A program made the translations under genes and the position numbers. DNA of 64,000 nt from Stromatinia cepivora. Lineage: Eukaryota > Ascomycota > Leotiomycetes > Helotiales > Sclerotiniaceae. Under the pieces are notes generated by a model. The model saw nothing but the letters and a program-made list of their open reading frames with translations. It had not been told where the DNA came from and did not search any database. Below are positions 48,178 to 60,240 of this stretch, piece after piece (within the stretch, counting starts at the first letter, position 1; the number at the start of each line of letters is the position of its first letter). The stretch covers positions 248,001 through 312,000 of the forward strand of contig RCTD01000020.1 of NCBI GenBank assembly GCA_014898415.1. Direction: 5' to 3'.

Positions 48178-48480
48178 GAAAGGGATAAAAAATTGTTCAC
48201 AATTATCGATTGTTAAATTAAGGAATGTGAAATAAGTAATGATATGGTTTTGTATATTATTATACCTTTTAATTTCAATTAAAATTTCAAATAATATAAT
48301 TTTTAGTTTAAATATAGGAAATAAACAAATAAAAAATATGGTATTAATAAAAGCAAATCCATTTACTTTAGAATCAATGAATATTCTTGATCGATAAATG
48401 TAATCATTCTTCGAAAGGTTGTAAGGAAAGGTGAATACTTTTTCTTCTATAAGTTTGGTTAGATTAAGAAATCTCATATT
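48178..48480 (-). pseudogene. Gypsy array internal A: aspartic protease (degraded)
   Basis: The minus-strand frame reads SRIFIDSKVNGFAFINTIFF, matching the chromovirus protease start (I-D-S-G-A-T-x-x-A-F-I), with Gly of the active-site triad changed to Lys or another residue by mutation. The trailing FILIEIKRYNNIQ strand fits the second half. Copia 2 splits it from the RT to the left. Confidence 0.65.
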
Positions 48481-50233
48481 CTATATAATATTTAGAATAA
48501 AAATGGAATCTAAATGTTTGGTTTTAAACGCTTTTCTTTTTTTAAATAGGTATTCTATATAATTTCAATTATAGCTTCTAGACTGAAATCTTTTTCAGTA
48601 TTCCGATATTCTTCGAATTCTTTTGTTTTTTCTTGTATTGTCTCAATCTCATTAAAGTTATTAATATAAAGTATCGATGTATATATTGTTCCAGAAAAAG
48701 AAAAGAGCAATGAACATTTGAAGTTCGAATAATTATTGGATGTAATAAGGCCGGTATATTTGAGAGGGGTATTCCGGAATGGAAATGGTTTTGGGAATAT
48801 AGAGGTTCCAAAATTGAAGTTATTAAAGCTTTGAAAGGGTTATAAAGAATTTATAATAGTTATTGATTTGTGAGTAATTATAAGGGCTTTTTGATCAATA
48901 TAATATTAGTTTCGTTTTTATAATAAAATTTCGTTTTGATTTATTCTAATAAATATATTCGCGAATTCTTTTGTAATCTTGTAATCCTTGATAAGTATTG
49001 CTATTGTTTGCAAAAGAAAATCGGAAATCTTTTGTTCGAGATTTTTGAATAGGATTTTATCATTGGTAATCTTTGTTTGGATAATAAATAATTTGAATTT
49101 CCTATATTATTCTAGGAAGTTATTATATCGAATTGTATTAGGTATGATTTATATTTCGTATTGAAAGTAAGCATTATCGATTTCGATCGGGTTCCAATAG
49201 ATCGCTGCAAATTGTTCGATCAATTCGAATATTATAAATCGGGGTATTTGTATATAAAAAGTATAACAATATATTTATACTTTCGATTCGATTTGATCGA
49301 TTATATATACATAATATTGTATTTTATTTTTAAATAATATAATATATAGTTCGAATTGTTCTATAATCAATAATTACTACAAACTAGTTTTAGATTCAAT
49401 ATTATCGTTAAATTTAATAATAAGATTTGTGGGTTTTGGTATATATATATTTTATTATAAGTTGTAATTGGTATAGGAATGCGATCTTGATTGATTAGGT
49501 TGATTTCTTGAGTAAAAGGATTCTTGATTATTAGATGAATTGTTATTTCCTAAAAAAGAAGAAGAATCCTCGGAGAGCTCTGAGTGATTAGATCATTTGA
49601 TCGAAGTTTTCTTTCTTTGATTTCGGGATCTTCGGGTTTATTTGGATGAAGGTCCTTGAATTTCGATTGAAGGAATAAAGGGAGTTTTAGATATTATTGT
49701 TGATCTGAATGTTTGTATAGGTATTATTTGGGGTTTAGAAAGAGATTGCATTATTGCAGAACTTATCGTTATTATAACTTTTAATTATTGATTCTCCTTT
49801 TTCAAATTTATAATTATTATATAGAGATCTTGTAATTGTAATAATGATTCGGAAAGAGTAATTGAATTATTGGGAATATCAATTTTATATATTGGAATCT
49901 TCTTTTTACTAGTTTTCTTTTTTCAATAATAACATTATCCAATTCTGTATTTATATTTTCTTTAAAGGGTTGTTGAAATAATTAAGGAAAAGAAGAGGGT
50001 TCTTTAGAATATACTTTCGAAGATTCGGAATATACAGAAAAAGGAGTTTGTTGTATTATAAAAGTAATGGTATATTTCTAAAGATATTTATATCTTTATC
50101 GATTAAATCGGAATAGATTTTCTTTTTTTGGATATAATATTTGTAAAAGTTCATTTAAAAAGGTATTATTAAAATGAAATATTATTTGGGAAATTACCAA
50201 ATGATTGGACACTTGTAAATGAATTGTAGATAA
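48480..50233 (-). pseudogene. Gypsy array internal A: gag region and leader (degraded)
   Basis: About 1.75 kb between protease and 5' LTR, the expected position and size of gag. Only short broken frames remain (for example 48578-48811) and no zinc knuckle is legible. Confidence 0.5.
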
Positions 50234-50515
50234 TATAATATATAAAAGCTATAATAGAACTGAATAAATAAGATCAATTATGTTTTTTAAAATCTATAAT
50301 TGAAGAATTATAATTTGTAAGGAACGATTAAATATATATATACAAATATTCATTCGTAAACTGCGGGGTTATGCGTATATATTATTAGGGTTATTATTTT
50401 ACTATATTAAATCGTATGAATTGTAATGCATGTGTATGGACGATCAGTTCATCAATGGATGTGGGAGATAAAAGGTATCATATGGTTAGCCTCCTGTGGT
50501 TCACGATTCGTGACA
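50234..50515 (-). repeat. Gypsy array LTR 2, shared middle LTR (282 bp)
   Basis: On the plus strand it starts TATAATATATAAAAGCT, which matches TGTGACGCACAAGAGCC of LTR 1 by transitions only. It ends ACGATTCGTGACA. Immediately right, CGTATA starts the truncated internal B. Confidence 0.92.
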
Positions 50516-51059
50516 CGTATAGGAAATATAATGATGTTTTAAGATCAGAAATAAGATACCAAATAAGATCGGTATTGTTATTAAGCTACAAGATTCTATA
50601 TAATAGGGTTTTTCGTGTTTTCTTTATTATTAAGATCTTTTCTATTTCCTATTCCGAATTATTAATTATATTAATAGATAAAGGTAATTCGAATATCTGA
50701 TTAAAAAGAGGATTGTTATATACCTTATATAATCGATCTGAAGGGAAAATAGGATGAATTTTCATTATAATCAAGAATTCGAATCTGAAAGAGTTTTTAG
50801 ATCGATTAATGATCTTGAATCTTCTTTGAATCAGGAAGTCCAGTTTCTTGGATGATCTTTGAATAGAATAACTTTTTATATTGAGCTATATATAATCTTC
50901 AATATCGAAATCGATTTTATATCGATAAATATTTATGGATTTCGATATCTTGGTTTGAATATATAATAAACCTTTTTTCGTTTATATAAAAGTTAATTTA
51001 TTATATTTTATATATATATAGATATTATATATATTTATATTGTTTGTTGGCTTATTAAC

Positions 51060-53330
51060 GTCTTCCTTCCATTCCTATATATATTTCGGTGTATATCCAT
51101 ATAGGGTTTCGTAGGGTATAAGCCCTCCTAAAAAATTATATGGAAAAGTAAATTATATATAATCCATTATAAATAGGAATTCTGATCAATCATTTTAATA
51201 ATAATTAACAAACAATCTTAACCATTATTAAAGGTATTGATTATAGATCTCAATTTGATTATCGATTTGGGAATAATGAGTAATGGATAATTTAAGATTA
51301 ATTCCTAGGATTTGATTGAATTCCTTTCAGAATTGTAATATGAATTGGGGGCTGCGATCTGATATTATAATATCAAAGGGATTATAATATCGATATATAT
51401 AATAAAGATATAATTGTATTTGAGTTTGAATATCGATTGATTTGTAATAAGGTATGAAGATAATTTGCTTTGTTAATCGATTAATAATGACTAAAACGTT
51501 ATTATATCTATATTTATCCTTATTAAAGCTGCAATAATTTATAATGATATATTGTTATATTCGATTAGGAATCGGAAATGAATATAATAAATCGGGGGTA
51601 CAATTGTATAAAACAGAATTGCATTTGTAGATATGATAATTATTCATATATTTGATTATAGTATTATATATTCTAAATTAGTAATATTGTTGAGATAATA
51701 AGAAATAGGTTTTATTTATATCAAAATAAATAATGAAAATGGAATTATAGGTTTCATAAATCAGATAAATTCGAAAATTGTTGATATTAAGTATTACCAG
51801 GTGGTTATTATAAAGTAAAAGGTTATTTTGAAATGATATATATTTGTAATCTTGGATAGCTTGTATTTTGAGTATTAATAAGTTATTTATAATTTTATTT
51901 GCTTTGATGATATAATTAATTAAATTGAATTGAAAAGCGATTTCATTTAAATCAATGCTAATAATCGCTGTTTTGTTTGAGTAATGCTTTTGTAAAGCTT
52001 CTCTTATGATTTCAATATCAATTTGATTGTTTTTAATAAACTATTGGAGGCGATTTTTCTTTTTAATATGGTTTTGAAGGTTCAATTTATTAATTTAATG
52101 GATTAAGGTATCGATAAAAGGGTTATCTTTTTCAGGATGATATATAATAATGAAATTATAATCAATTAGAACTTCTGTTCAGCGAATTTATTAAGTATTG
52201 AAAGTTTTGGTAATCATAAAATATTCGAGGGCTTTATAATTGATATAAATTTTGATTTTATATAATGAATTAATAAGTTCTATTTTTTAATAATTGAGAG
52301 ATTGAATGATTGACAATATTTCCTTATCATAAACTTTGTAATTCAGTTTAATAGCAATTATAGTCTTGAAGAAATAAGTTATAAGAAATTAATCTTTGTT
52401 ATATTGTTGTGATAATATATTAATGATTATTCTATCGAATATATCTGTTTTAAGTATATAAAGGAATTAGTGATTATAATATTGCAGGAGTAAAATGGAG
52501 ATAAGCTTTTTCTTTAAAATATTGAATACGTTTTAGTATACTTTATTGAATATGAATTTAATGTTTGCTTTAATAAATTCGTTGAAAGGTTTTGTTATTA
52601 TACTATAATCCTTAATAAATCATTGATAAAAATTGCAAAAACTAAGGAATAATTGGATTCCTTTCATTGTTATCGGAAAGATCCAATTCTCAATTATCTC
52701 AATCTTTTTAGGATCTATTTTTATTCTTTTAATAAAAATAATAAAGCTTAAATACTTGATATATATAATATTGAATTTATATTTCTTGAGATTCGTTTAT
52801 AGATTAATAGTTTTTAATCGTTCAAGAATTAATTTAATATAAATTTGATATTCTTCTTTGTTCTCGGAATAGATTAAAATATTATCGAGATATATTATAC
52901 AGAAAACGTTTAGATAATCGAATAGAATATCATTTATATAATACTGATAGATTATAGGATTATTCGTTAATCCGAATAATATGATTTTGTATTTATATAA
53001 TCTATATCGGATTTGAAAGATAATATACTTTTCTGAAATAGAATCTATTCTTATACAATAGAAAACTTAACGAATATTGAGTTTGATAAAGATCTTAATA
53101 TTGGAAAACTGAAAAAACGTTTTATTAATCAAAGAAAAGGAATACTGATTTTTATATATTAAGAAATTCAATAATCTAAAGTTTATACAGAATCTTAAAT
53201 TATTATTGGGTTTCTTAATGAATAAAATAAATATAATATAAAAGACTTAATTGAATTTAATAAAACCTTTATTAAAATTATCTATAATATATTCTTTAAC
53301 GATTTCTAATTATTTCAGAGATATTTTGTA
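51060..53330 (-). pseudogene. Gypsy array internal B: RT and integrase (degraded)
   Basis: Colinear with internal A at about 39600-41900. The same pol stretches can be followed on the minus strand (for example the YLxDxLxYSENK region near 52850-52990) but with more stops. No intact catalytic motif survives. Confidence 0.72.
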
Positions 53331-54038
53331 AAACGGATTATAATATAAAATTTGTTCTTTTTTGTTTTTCAATATAATTTTATAATTATAAGATTGATTA
53401 GAAGGTAAGATATTTGATTTATATTTGGAAAAAGCTTGATAATATTGTTGATATTCAAATGGTATTTTGGGTTCTGAATTGATTTCAGTTAATACTCGAT
53501 CGAGTTTTTTTCGAACTTTTGTATTCTTAAATTCGATTAAAGTAATTAGTATTCTCTTTTTTGTATATTATTTGTTTTATTAAAAGTTTATTATATTATT
53601 AAATTCTTTTAAAATAATAATAAAGAGTTCAATTTGTTTATCTCTTTTGTATTTTAATTAGAACTTATCAGATTTGAATATATATAGATCGAAGACTTCA
53701 GGCGATATATAGGGGAGGTATTCGTAAATCTATAATGATAGTATAATTAATTGGAAAGGAAATAGATTGAATTTGAAAGGAATCAAAGCTTCTTTTTTTT
53801 CAATAAGAATTTGTATTGTATTTATATTTAAAGATTCTTATTATATATCATCAATTACAATTAATCTATTCAATTGTAAATCTTTTCGATTCCAATATTC
53901 TTCGAATTGGTTATTTTATTAATCAGTATCTTATTAGATTAATCAATTGATCTTTTATTTACAAAAAGATAATTAAATAACAAAAAGATTATTCGAATAG
54001 GAAATAATACAGGGTCTTTCTTTAAGTCATTCAAGATA

Positions 54039-54430
54039 TCAATTAAAGCAATCGAACTTCGCTCGAATTTCTGATAACCAAAGTCTATCTAAAATAATAT
54101 TATAATTTTTTAATTCAATAATAAAAAAAGAGATAAAAGATTGTTTATAATTATTGATCATTAAATTAAAGAATATGAAATAGATAATAATATAATCTTG
54201 TATATCATTATATTCTTTAATTTCAATTAAAATTTCAAACAATATAATTCTTAATTTAAATATAGGAAATAAACAAATAAAAAGTATAGTATTAATAAAA
54301 ACGAATTCATTTGCTTTAAAATCAATAAATACTCTTAATCGATAAATATAACCATTTTTCGAAAGATTATAAGAAAAAATAAATACTTCTTTTTTATAAA
54401 TTTGATTAAATCAAGAAATCTTATATTCTG
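54039..54430 (-). pseudogene. Gypsy array internal B: protease remnant (degraded)
   Basis: 54242-54039 reads FIIELKNYNIILDRLWLSEIRAKFD, the C-terminal part of a chromovirus protease (family I-L-G-x-x-W-L). The upstream part is colinear with 48178-48480. Confidence 0.6.
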
Positions 54431-56180
54431 TATAACATTTAAAATGAAGATAAAATTTAAATGTTTAATTTTAAATGCTTTTCTTTTTCTAAACAGGTAT
54501 TCTGTATAACTTCAATTATAATTTCTGAATTGAAATCTTCTTCAATATTTTGATATTCTTCGAATTCTTTTATTTCTTTTTGTACTATCTCGATTTTATT
54601 AAAATTATCGATATAAAGCGTTGATATATATATTATTTCAAAAAAAGAAAAGGATAATGAGTATTTGAAATTCGAATAATTATTGGGTATAACAAGATCA
54701 ATATATCCGGGAAGGGTATTCCAGAGTGAAAACGATTTCAGGAATATAAAGGTTCTAAAATTGAAATTATTAGAGTTTCAAAAAGATTGTAAAAAGTTTA
54801 TAATAATTATTGATTTGTAAATAATTATAAAAGTTTTTCGATTAATGTAATATCGATTTCGTTTTTATAATGAAATTTTGTTTTGATTTATTCTAATAAA
54901 TATATTCGCGAATTCTTTTGTAGTTTTATAATCCTTAATAAATATTATTATTATTTGTAAAAGAAAATCGGAAATCTTTTATTCAAAATTCCTAAATAGA
55001 ATTTTATTATTGGTAATCTCTATTTGGATAACAAATAATCTGAATTTCCTATATTATTCTAAGAAATTGTTATATCGAATTGTATTAAATAAAATCTATA
55101 TTTTGTATTGAAAACGAGTATTATTGATTTCGACCAGATTCTAATAGATCGCTACAAATTGTTTGATCAATTCGAATATTATGAATTGAAGCATTCATAT
55201 ATAAAAAGTATAACAATATATTTGTACTTCTGATTCGATTTGATCGATTATATATATACAATATTGCATTTCATTCTTAAATAATATAATATATAATTCA
55301 AATCATTTTATAATCAATAATTACTATAAATTAGTTTTAAATTTAATATCATCGTTAAATTTAATAATAAGATTTGTAGATTTTGATATATATATATTTT
55401 ATTGCGAATTGTGATTAATACAGGAATACAATCTTGATCGATTAGATTGATTTCTTGAATAAAGGGATCCCTGATTATTAAATAAATCATCATTTTCTGA
55501 AAGGAAGAAGAATTTTTGAAGGGCTTTGGGTGATCAGATTGTCTGATCAAAGTTTTCTTTCTTTAATTTCGGGATCTTCGGATTTGTTTAGATAAAGGTT
55601 CTTAGATTTCGATTGAAGGAATAAAGAGAGTTCCAAATACTATTATTGATTTGGATATCTATATAAATATCATTTAAGGTTCAGAAGAAGATTGCATTAT
55701 TACAGAGCTTATCGTTATTATAGCTTTCAATTATTGATTTTCCTCTTTCAAATTTATAATTATTATATAGAGATCTTGTAATTGTAATAATAATTCGGAA
55801 GAAACAATTGAATTATTGGGAATATCAATTTTATATATTAGAATCTTTTTTTTATCAATCTTTTTTCTTTTAATAATAATATTATCTAATTTTGTATTTA
55901 TATTTTCTTCGAAGAATTGTTGAAATAATTGAGGAAAAGGAAAAGATTCCTTAAAATATATTTTCGAAAATTCGGAATATATAGAAGAAGGAGTTTGTTG
56001 TATTATAAAAGTAATGATATATTTTTAAAGATATTTATATCTTCATCGATTAAATCGGAATAAATCTTTTTCTTTTGGATATAATATTTGTAAAAGTTTA
56101 TCTAAGAAGGTATTATTAAAATGAAGTATTATTTGGGAGGCCATCAGATAGTCGGATGTTTGTAAATGAATTATAGATAA

Positions 56181-56462
56181 TATAATATACAAAAGCTGTA
56201 ATAAAGCTGAATAAATAGGGTCAATTATATTCCTTAGAATCTATAATTGAAGAATTATAGTTCGTAAAGAACGATTAGATATATATATATAAATATTTAT
56301 TCATAAATTATGGAGTTATATGTATATATTATTAAGATCATTATTCTATTATATTAAATTATATAAATCGTAATGTATATATATGGACGATCAGTTCATT
56401 AATTGATATAGGAGATAAAAGGTATCATGTGGTTAGCCTCCTGTGGTTCACGATTCGTGACA
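56181..56462 (-). repeat. Gypsy array LTR 3 (282 bp)
   Basis: On the plus strand it starts TATAATATACAAAAGCTG and ends ACGATTCGTGACA, followed by atatt (56463-56467), the partner of the duplication at 37981-37985. Confidence 0.93.
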
Positions 56463-56467
56463 ATATT

Positions 56468-59400
56468 TTTAGAATAGTGTGTTTTTCGGATTTTCCCTAT
56501 GAAATCGAAAGTTTTCAGGCTATTTTGTAGGGTTGTTAAAAAACGAAGGAGCAAAAAGTAATTTAGGAATTTTTATATAGATTATACGAATTTGAAAATA
56601 AGAACTTATTATTTTATTCATATAAAGGTAAATAATAAAAAACTGTATTTATCTTCAAGATTGTATTCGTAAGAACTTAGGAATATGGAGGTCCCATATG
56701 TGAACGTAAACGGGCCCTTAAGTTTGGTTGGAAGCTGCAGTCTAACAATTGGCATTCGTGATTTTCAGATTTTTCCCACTCCCTGAGCCAAATCTTAGCC
56801 TGCTTGACGCAAGTGCCAGGACTCAATCCATCGGTGTATGTACCAGAGACCCTTCGAAGGATCAATCAGAGATCAGAGATATTGAATCTCTTCCGGATAT
56901 CCAATCACAATGAAAGATCCACAGCTCTCAAACATCGAAAACTTTTATATCATCACTGGCTTGGAGTATAGAGGTCTTTTCTTCCTTCCAGAAACCCGAG
57001 ACTAATAGTCAACATCTCCGTCAAAGCAAGCGCAGGAGAAAACTGTAGGTTCATAACAAATATCGTCACGTTTCCAAAGACTGAGCTGAAACCCGTGAGA
57101 AGCAGAGATGTTTTGCGGCTCGGAGGAAACCCTGCGGATGGATGATTACCCAAATGGATATGCTAGTGATATCTTCGGTGGTGATATCGCGGCGAGCAAG
57201 ATGATTTGATAAGGAGAAGAGGCGTGGTGGTAGTCAGAAATGGTATGTGTATAAAAGCTAATATTCACTAGAGAAATTCAGGCAATCGTTATGGTCAAAT
57301 ATCATTTTAATTCAAGCGCCGTAAGAATATTGCTCAAGCCTGCGTAAAGAGTTTTATGCCTTGGGTGGCTCACTCGTTCGCGTCTCCCCACACTGAATTT
57401 CAAGGTATGCACGCCGATGCGAAGGGGTCTTATTATCGATCTGCTTCCAGTGTTTACTTTTACATGGAACATGAAATCATTTCCACTTTAACTAAGATAT
57501 AAGTGGCATGGTCTCCTAGTTTCTTTTGAATTACTATGGCTCTCGTATCTGATACCTGCTGATACAAAGGTTTTGACGGAGCTATCTCGAATGCCTCTAT
57601 CGGCAGTTTCGGAGCTGCTATAGCCCCCTTTCCTGTGCGCCAATCCCAAGCGATCTTCCCCTTTCCCTCATAGCCTCTATCACCCAGTGGTACAACCATC
57701 CACTACCCTTCAACACCAGATACCCCCTTCCCCAAATTCCGCCGGCCCCCCACGAGCTTCGCAATAGTAGCTGTCTGGACCCTGTGTTCCTCCTTCAACT
57801 TATCAAGTTGACGCCCCCTACCAAGATATTAGCCAACCAACGATGATATACGCAATAAGGTAATTCAAGACAGAAGATTATATTCTAATTCACATACTTA
57901 ATCTCATAAATCACAGCCAATACAGTAACTAGGATCATAACTGAAAAAACCATTTATACAGATAAGGCGAAACGGGATAACGATATATCTATCTAGTTAC
58001 TTGTACAACTTCTTTAGTTCGTTGATCGTTTTGTTTCCTTTTTCAAGAAATAAACAATATTCGATTATAGAATTATTTCTGGTTTTGATGTTAGATATCT
58101 AGGTATTATTATATATAGAAGAATTTGAAGGATAACGATACATATGTTTTGATATACAATCGAGCAAAATAACCAGCGAGGAGGAATTGATTCACCAGTA
58201 TAGTGGTTCTAAAAATGACAGACATGAAGTTTTTAAGATGATTTTATTCCATTCAATTCGAGTTATAAAGTTTAATGATAATTTAACATCAGTGAAAGTT
58301 CATTAGTCCGTTATAAGTCGAAATGAAAACCTCATATATAGAATTAGTCTCGGTGGGTTTAAGTTGCGCTACTATAATCGATTTGCATTTCCTTTTCTAC
58401 TTCCATACTTGGCGGGATACAAAAGAAAATTTCTTTGATGTTATATATGCTTAGGTTGATTGCGATATCGAATGTTTGATTTTGAGGCCTATTATTTTGA
58501 TGCATTTGCTTTTGGGGTAAAATATGGATTACTGGTGGATTTATGAATATTGTACTTTAATATCGAAGGAGGTTTGCCGTCTCACGTGGGTGTGAAGCTA
58601 TCAAGAAAGCCAGGCTGGTCCCCGGGATACGAACATTCCCCCTTTCCTTAACAGAATTATTTCTAACGATCGATCGCTCCTCACTGAGCCAATATGGCCG
58701 TCTGATCGAGCGATGCCACGAAGGCAAAAAGTCACAGCTCCAAAACGCTTCAAGAAAGCAAAATAGACAGATTGGACTTATACGGCTGATAGTCCTTAGC
58801 CGCCGAGTGACAGATGCTATTACCTACCTACGTAATAACCCCGTGTTCAGAATTGAATCCAACGCACAAATTGCATAAATAAAGTGATCTTCCTAGAAAT
58901 CTCATGGAAATTGGAAATATGCAAACAGGCAACGATGGGAAGAAGTGCCATGTCATTGAAGATAATGAATACATGTGATAAACATGATTGGGTATTCGAC
59001 TTCTTAACAGCACATTGCACCCTGATTCATGTCTATCTTTGCGGGTATTAAGGTAATAAACAAGCGGACACTGCTCAGGTCCCATATAGTCCAGACCTCA
59101 TTCTGACAATCAGAGAATTTTGATTCTTTGAGTTAGTTTTATATATTAGAATATCTTGAAATTATCAAATACATGAAATATTCTCAAAGATTGATGACTT
59201 TTCGAATACTGACACTTTTCACATCTAATCTGCTACTCCTGACTATTGGATACACTAACACTGTTTCATACGACTGCGTTACCCAGTACTATCTTTTCCA
59301 AAAATACTATTCTAATGCTGGAATTTTGGTCCTGTTCGTTGGATTGTAGATGCAATTGTTGGGTTTTGCTCCGAGTCGAGATTTGGCGGATTTTAGAAGT
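56468..59400. other. Intergenic or decayed DNA, no confident gene
   Basis: Scattered ORFs only. 56677-56865 (minus) reads CVKQAKIWLREWEKSENHEC, which recalls the segment before HET domains in fungal incompatibility proteins, but nothing else of a HET protein is seen. 57460-57699 (minus, GDRGYEGKGKIAWDWRTGKG) looks protein-like without a known family. No splice sites join them. Confidence 0.45.
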
Positions 59401-59776
59401 ACCATTCAGAGATTGTGTTTGTGGCTTTTGCTTCTGGTCGAGTTATGGCGGCCTTGACAGGAAAACTGTTTTGGGGACTTTGTTCGCATCACTTCTTCTC
59501 CCATCGACTTTTGTTTTCCAGCGTAAAAACAGTGTTTCGGAGATTTTGTTCATGTTTTTTCTTCTCCGAAATAATCTTGAAATTTTTCAGCATCCATAAT
59601 ACCGTGTCAGAGATCGTTTTCGCGGTGATTCTTCTTCTATGGACTTTCTTTTTCCGGCAACCAGAAACGCACTCTTAAAGAGTGTTCCTGTGGCGTTTCT
59701 TCGTTCAACTCTTCTTCCGGCGTCAGAAGTATCGCTTCAGAAAATGTGTCCGTGACGTTTTTCCTCGGAAGAGATC
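59401..59776. repeat. Decayed tandem repeat, about six units of about 65 bp
   Basis: Units start near 59401, 59461, 59525, 59598, 59662 and 59726. Each carries a core like CAGAGATTGTGTTCGTGG, a pyrimidine run (TTTCTTCTTC) and, in most units, a TTCCGGCGTC-like segment. Units differ by substitutions and small indels, so this is an old array. Translated ORFs here (59246-59870) are repeat artefacts. Confidence 0.6.
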
Positions 59777-59929
59777 AAACAGGCAGAATAACACACATCA
59801 CTCAATGGCCAGTAACTCTATGATGACTAATCATTTGCAGCTCCTTAGCTTCAAGTCTCTTAACTATTGATAGATCGGCTTTCAACGGACAAACTCACTA
59901 CAACAACGTTTAATTTCTCGGCACTTCTT

Positions 59930-60240
59930 CACTTCAGGCTCTTCATGCCTCTTGATAGATGTGGTGGATTTGGTGGGTTGATGTGTTGATTGGTGTTGAG
60001 GATACTTTATTGGTTGATACTGGGTATTCGATATTGGTGGATGTATCTATGGTTGCTTAAGGATGCTTGGTGCATAATTTCTGGTGATTGGTTGATGTAT
60101 TTTTTACTAATTGGATATGGAGCATACTTCTCTATGCTTGGCATTTGCTTGATGGATGCTTCTTAATGATGGTTGGTGGATCGTTTCACTGGTGGACTAT
60201 GGACCACACCTTTTCGTGATGCTTAATCAATCTCTTGGTT
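59930..60240. repeat. Cryptically simple TTGGTTGATG-rich stretch
   Basis: Words such as TTGGTGGAT, TTGGTTGAT and GGATGCTT recur irregularly. No coding potential. Confidence 0.5.

Larger units (their letters stand above)
37981..56467 (-). mobile_element. Composite Ty3/Gypsy array, LTR-internal A-LTR-internal B (truncated)-LTR
   Basis: Three 282-bp LTRs (37986-38267, 50234-50515, 56181-56462) share two internal regions on the minus strand, and a single 5-bp duplication, atatt, flanks the whole array (37981-37985 and 56463-56467). Internal A (38268-50233) is 6477 bp once Copia 2 and one gaaag are removed. Internal B (50516-56180) is 5665 bp and lacks about 812 bp of its 3' end. B starts exactly at the middle LTR's edge with CGTATA, matching about 39077 in A, inside the chromodomain. 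No duplication flanks A alone. The simplest history is one element inserting into its own relative, followed by recombination between the two left LTRs. All pol domains are RIP-degraded. Confidence 0.88.

Noticed and set aside
56677..56865. HET-domain protein fragment
   Set aside because: Only one loosely similar segment (CVKQAKIWLREWEKSENHEC); no HET core motifs nearby.
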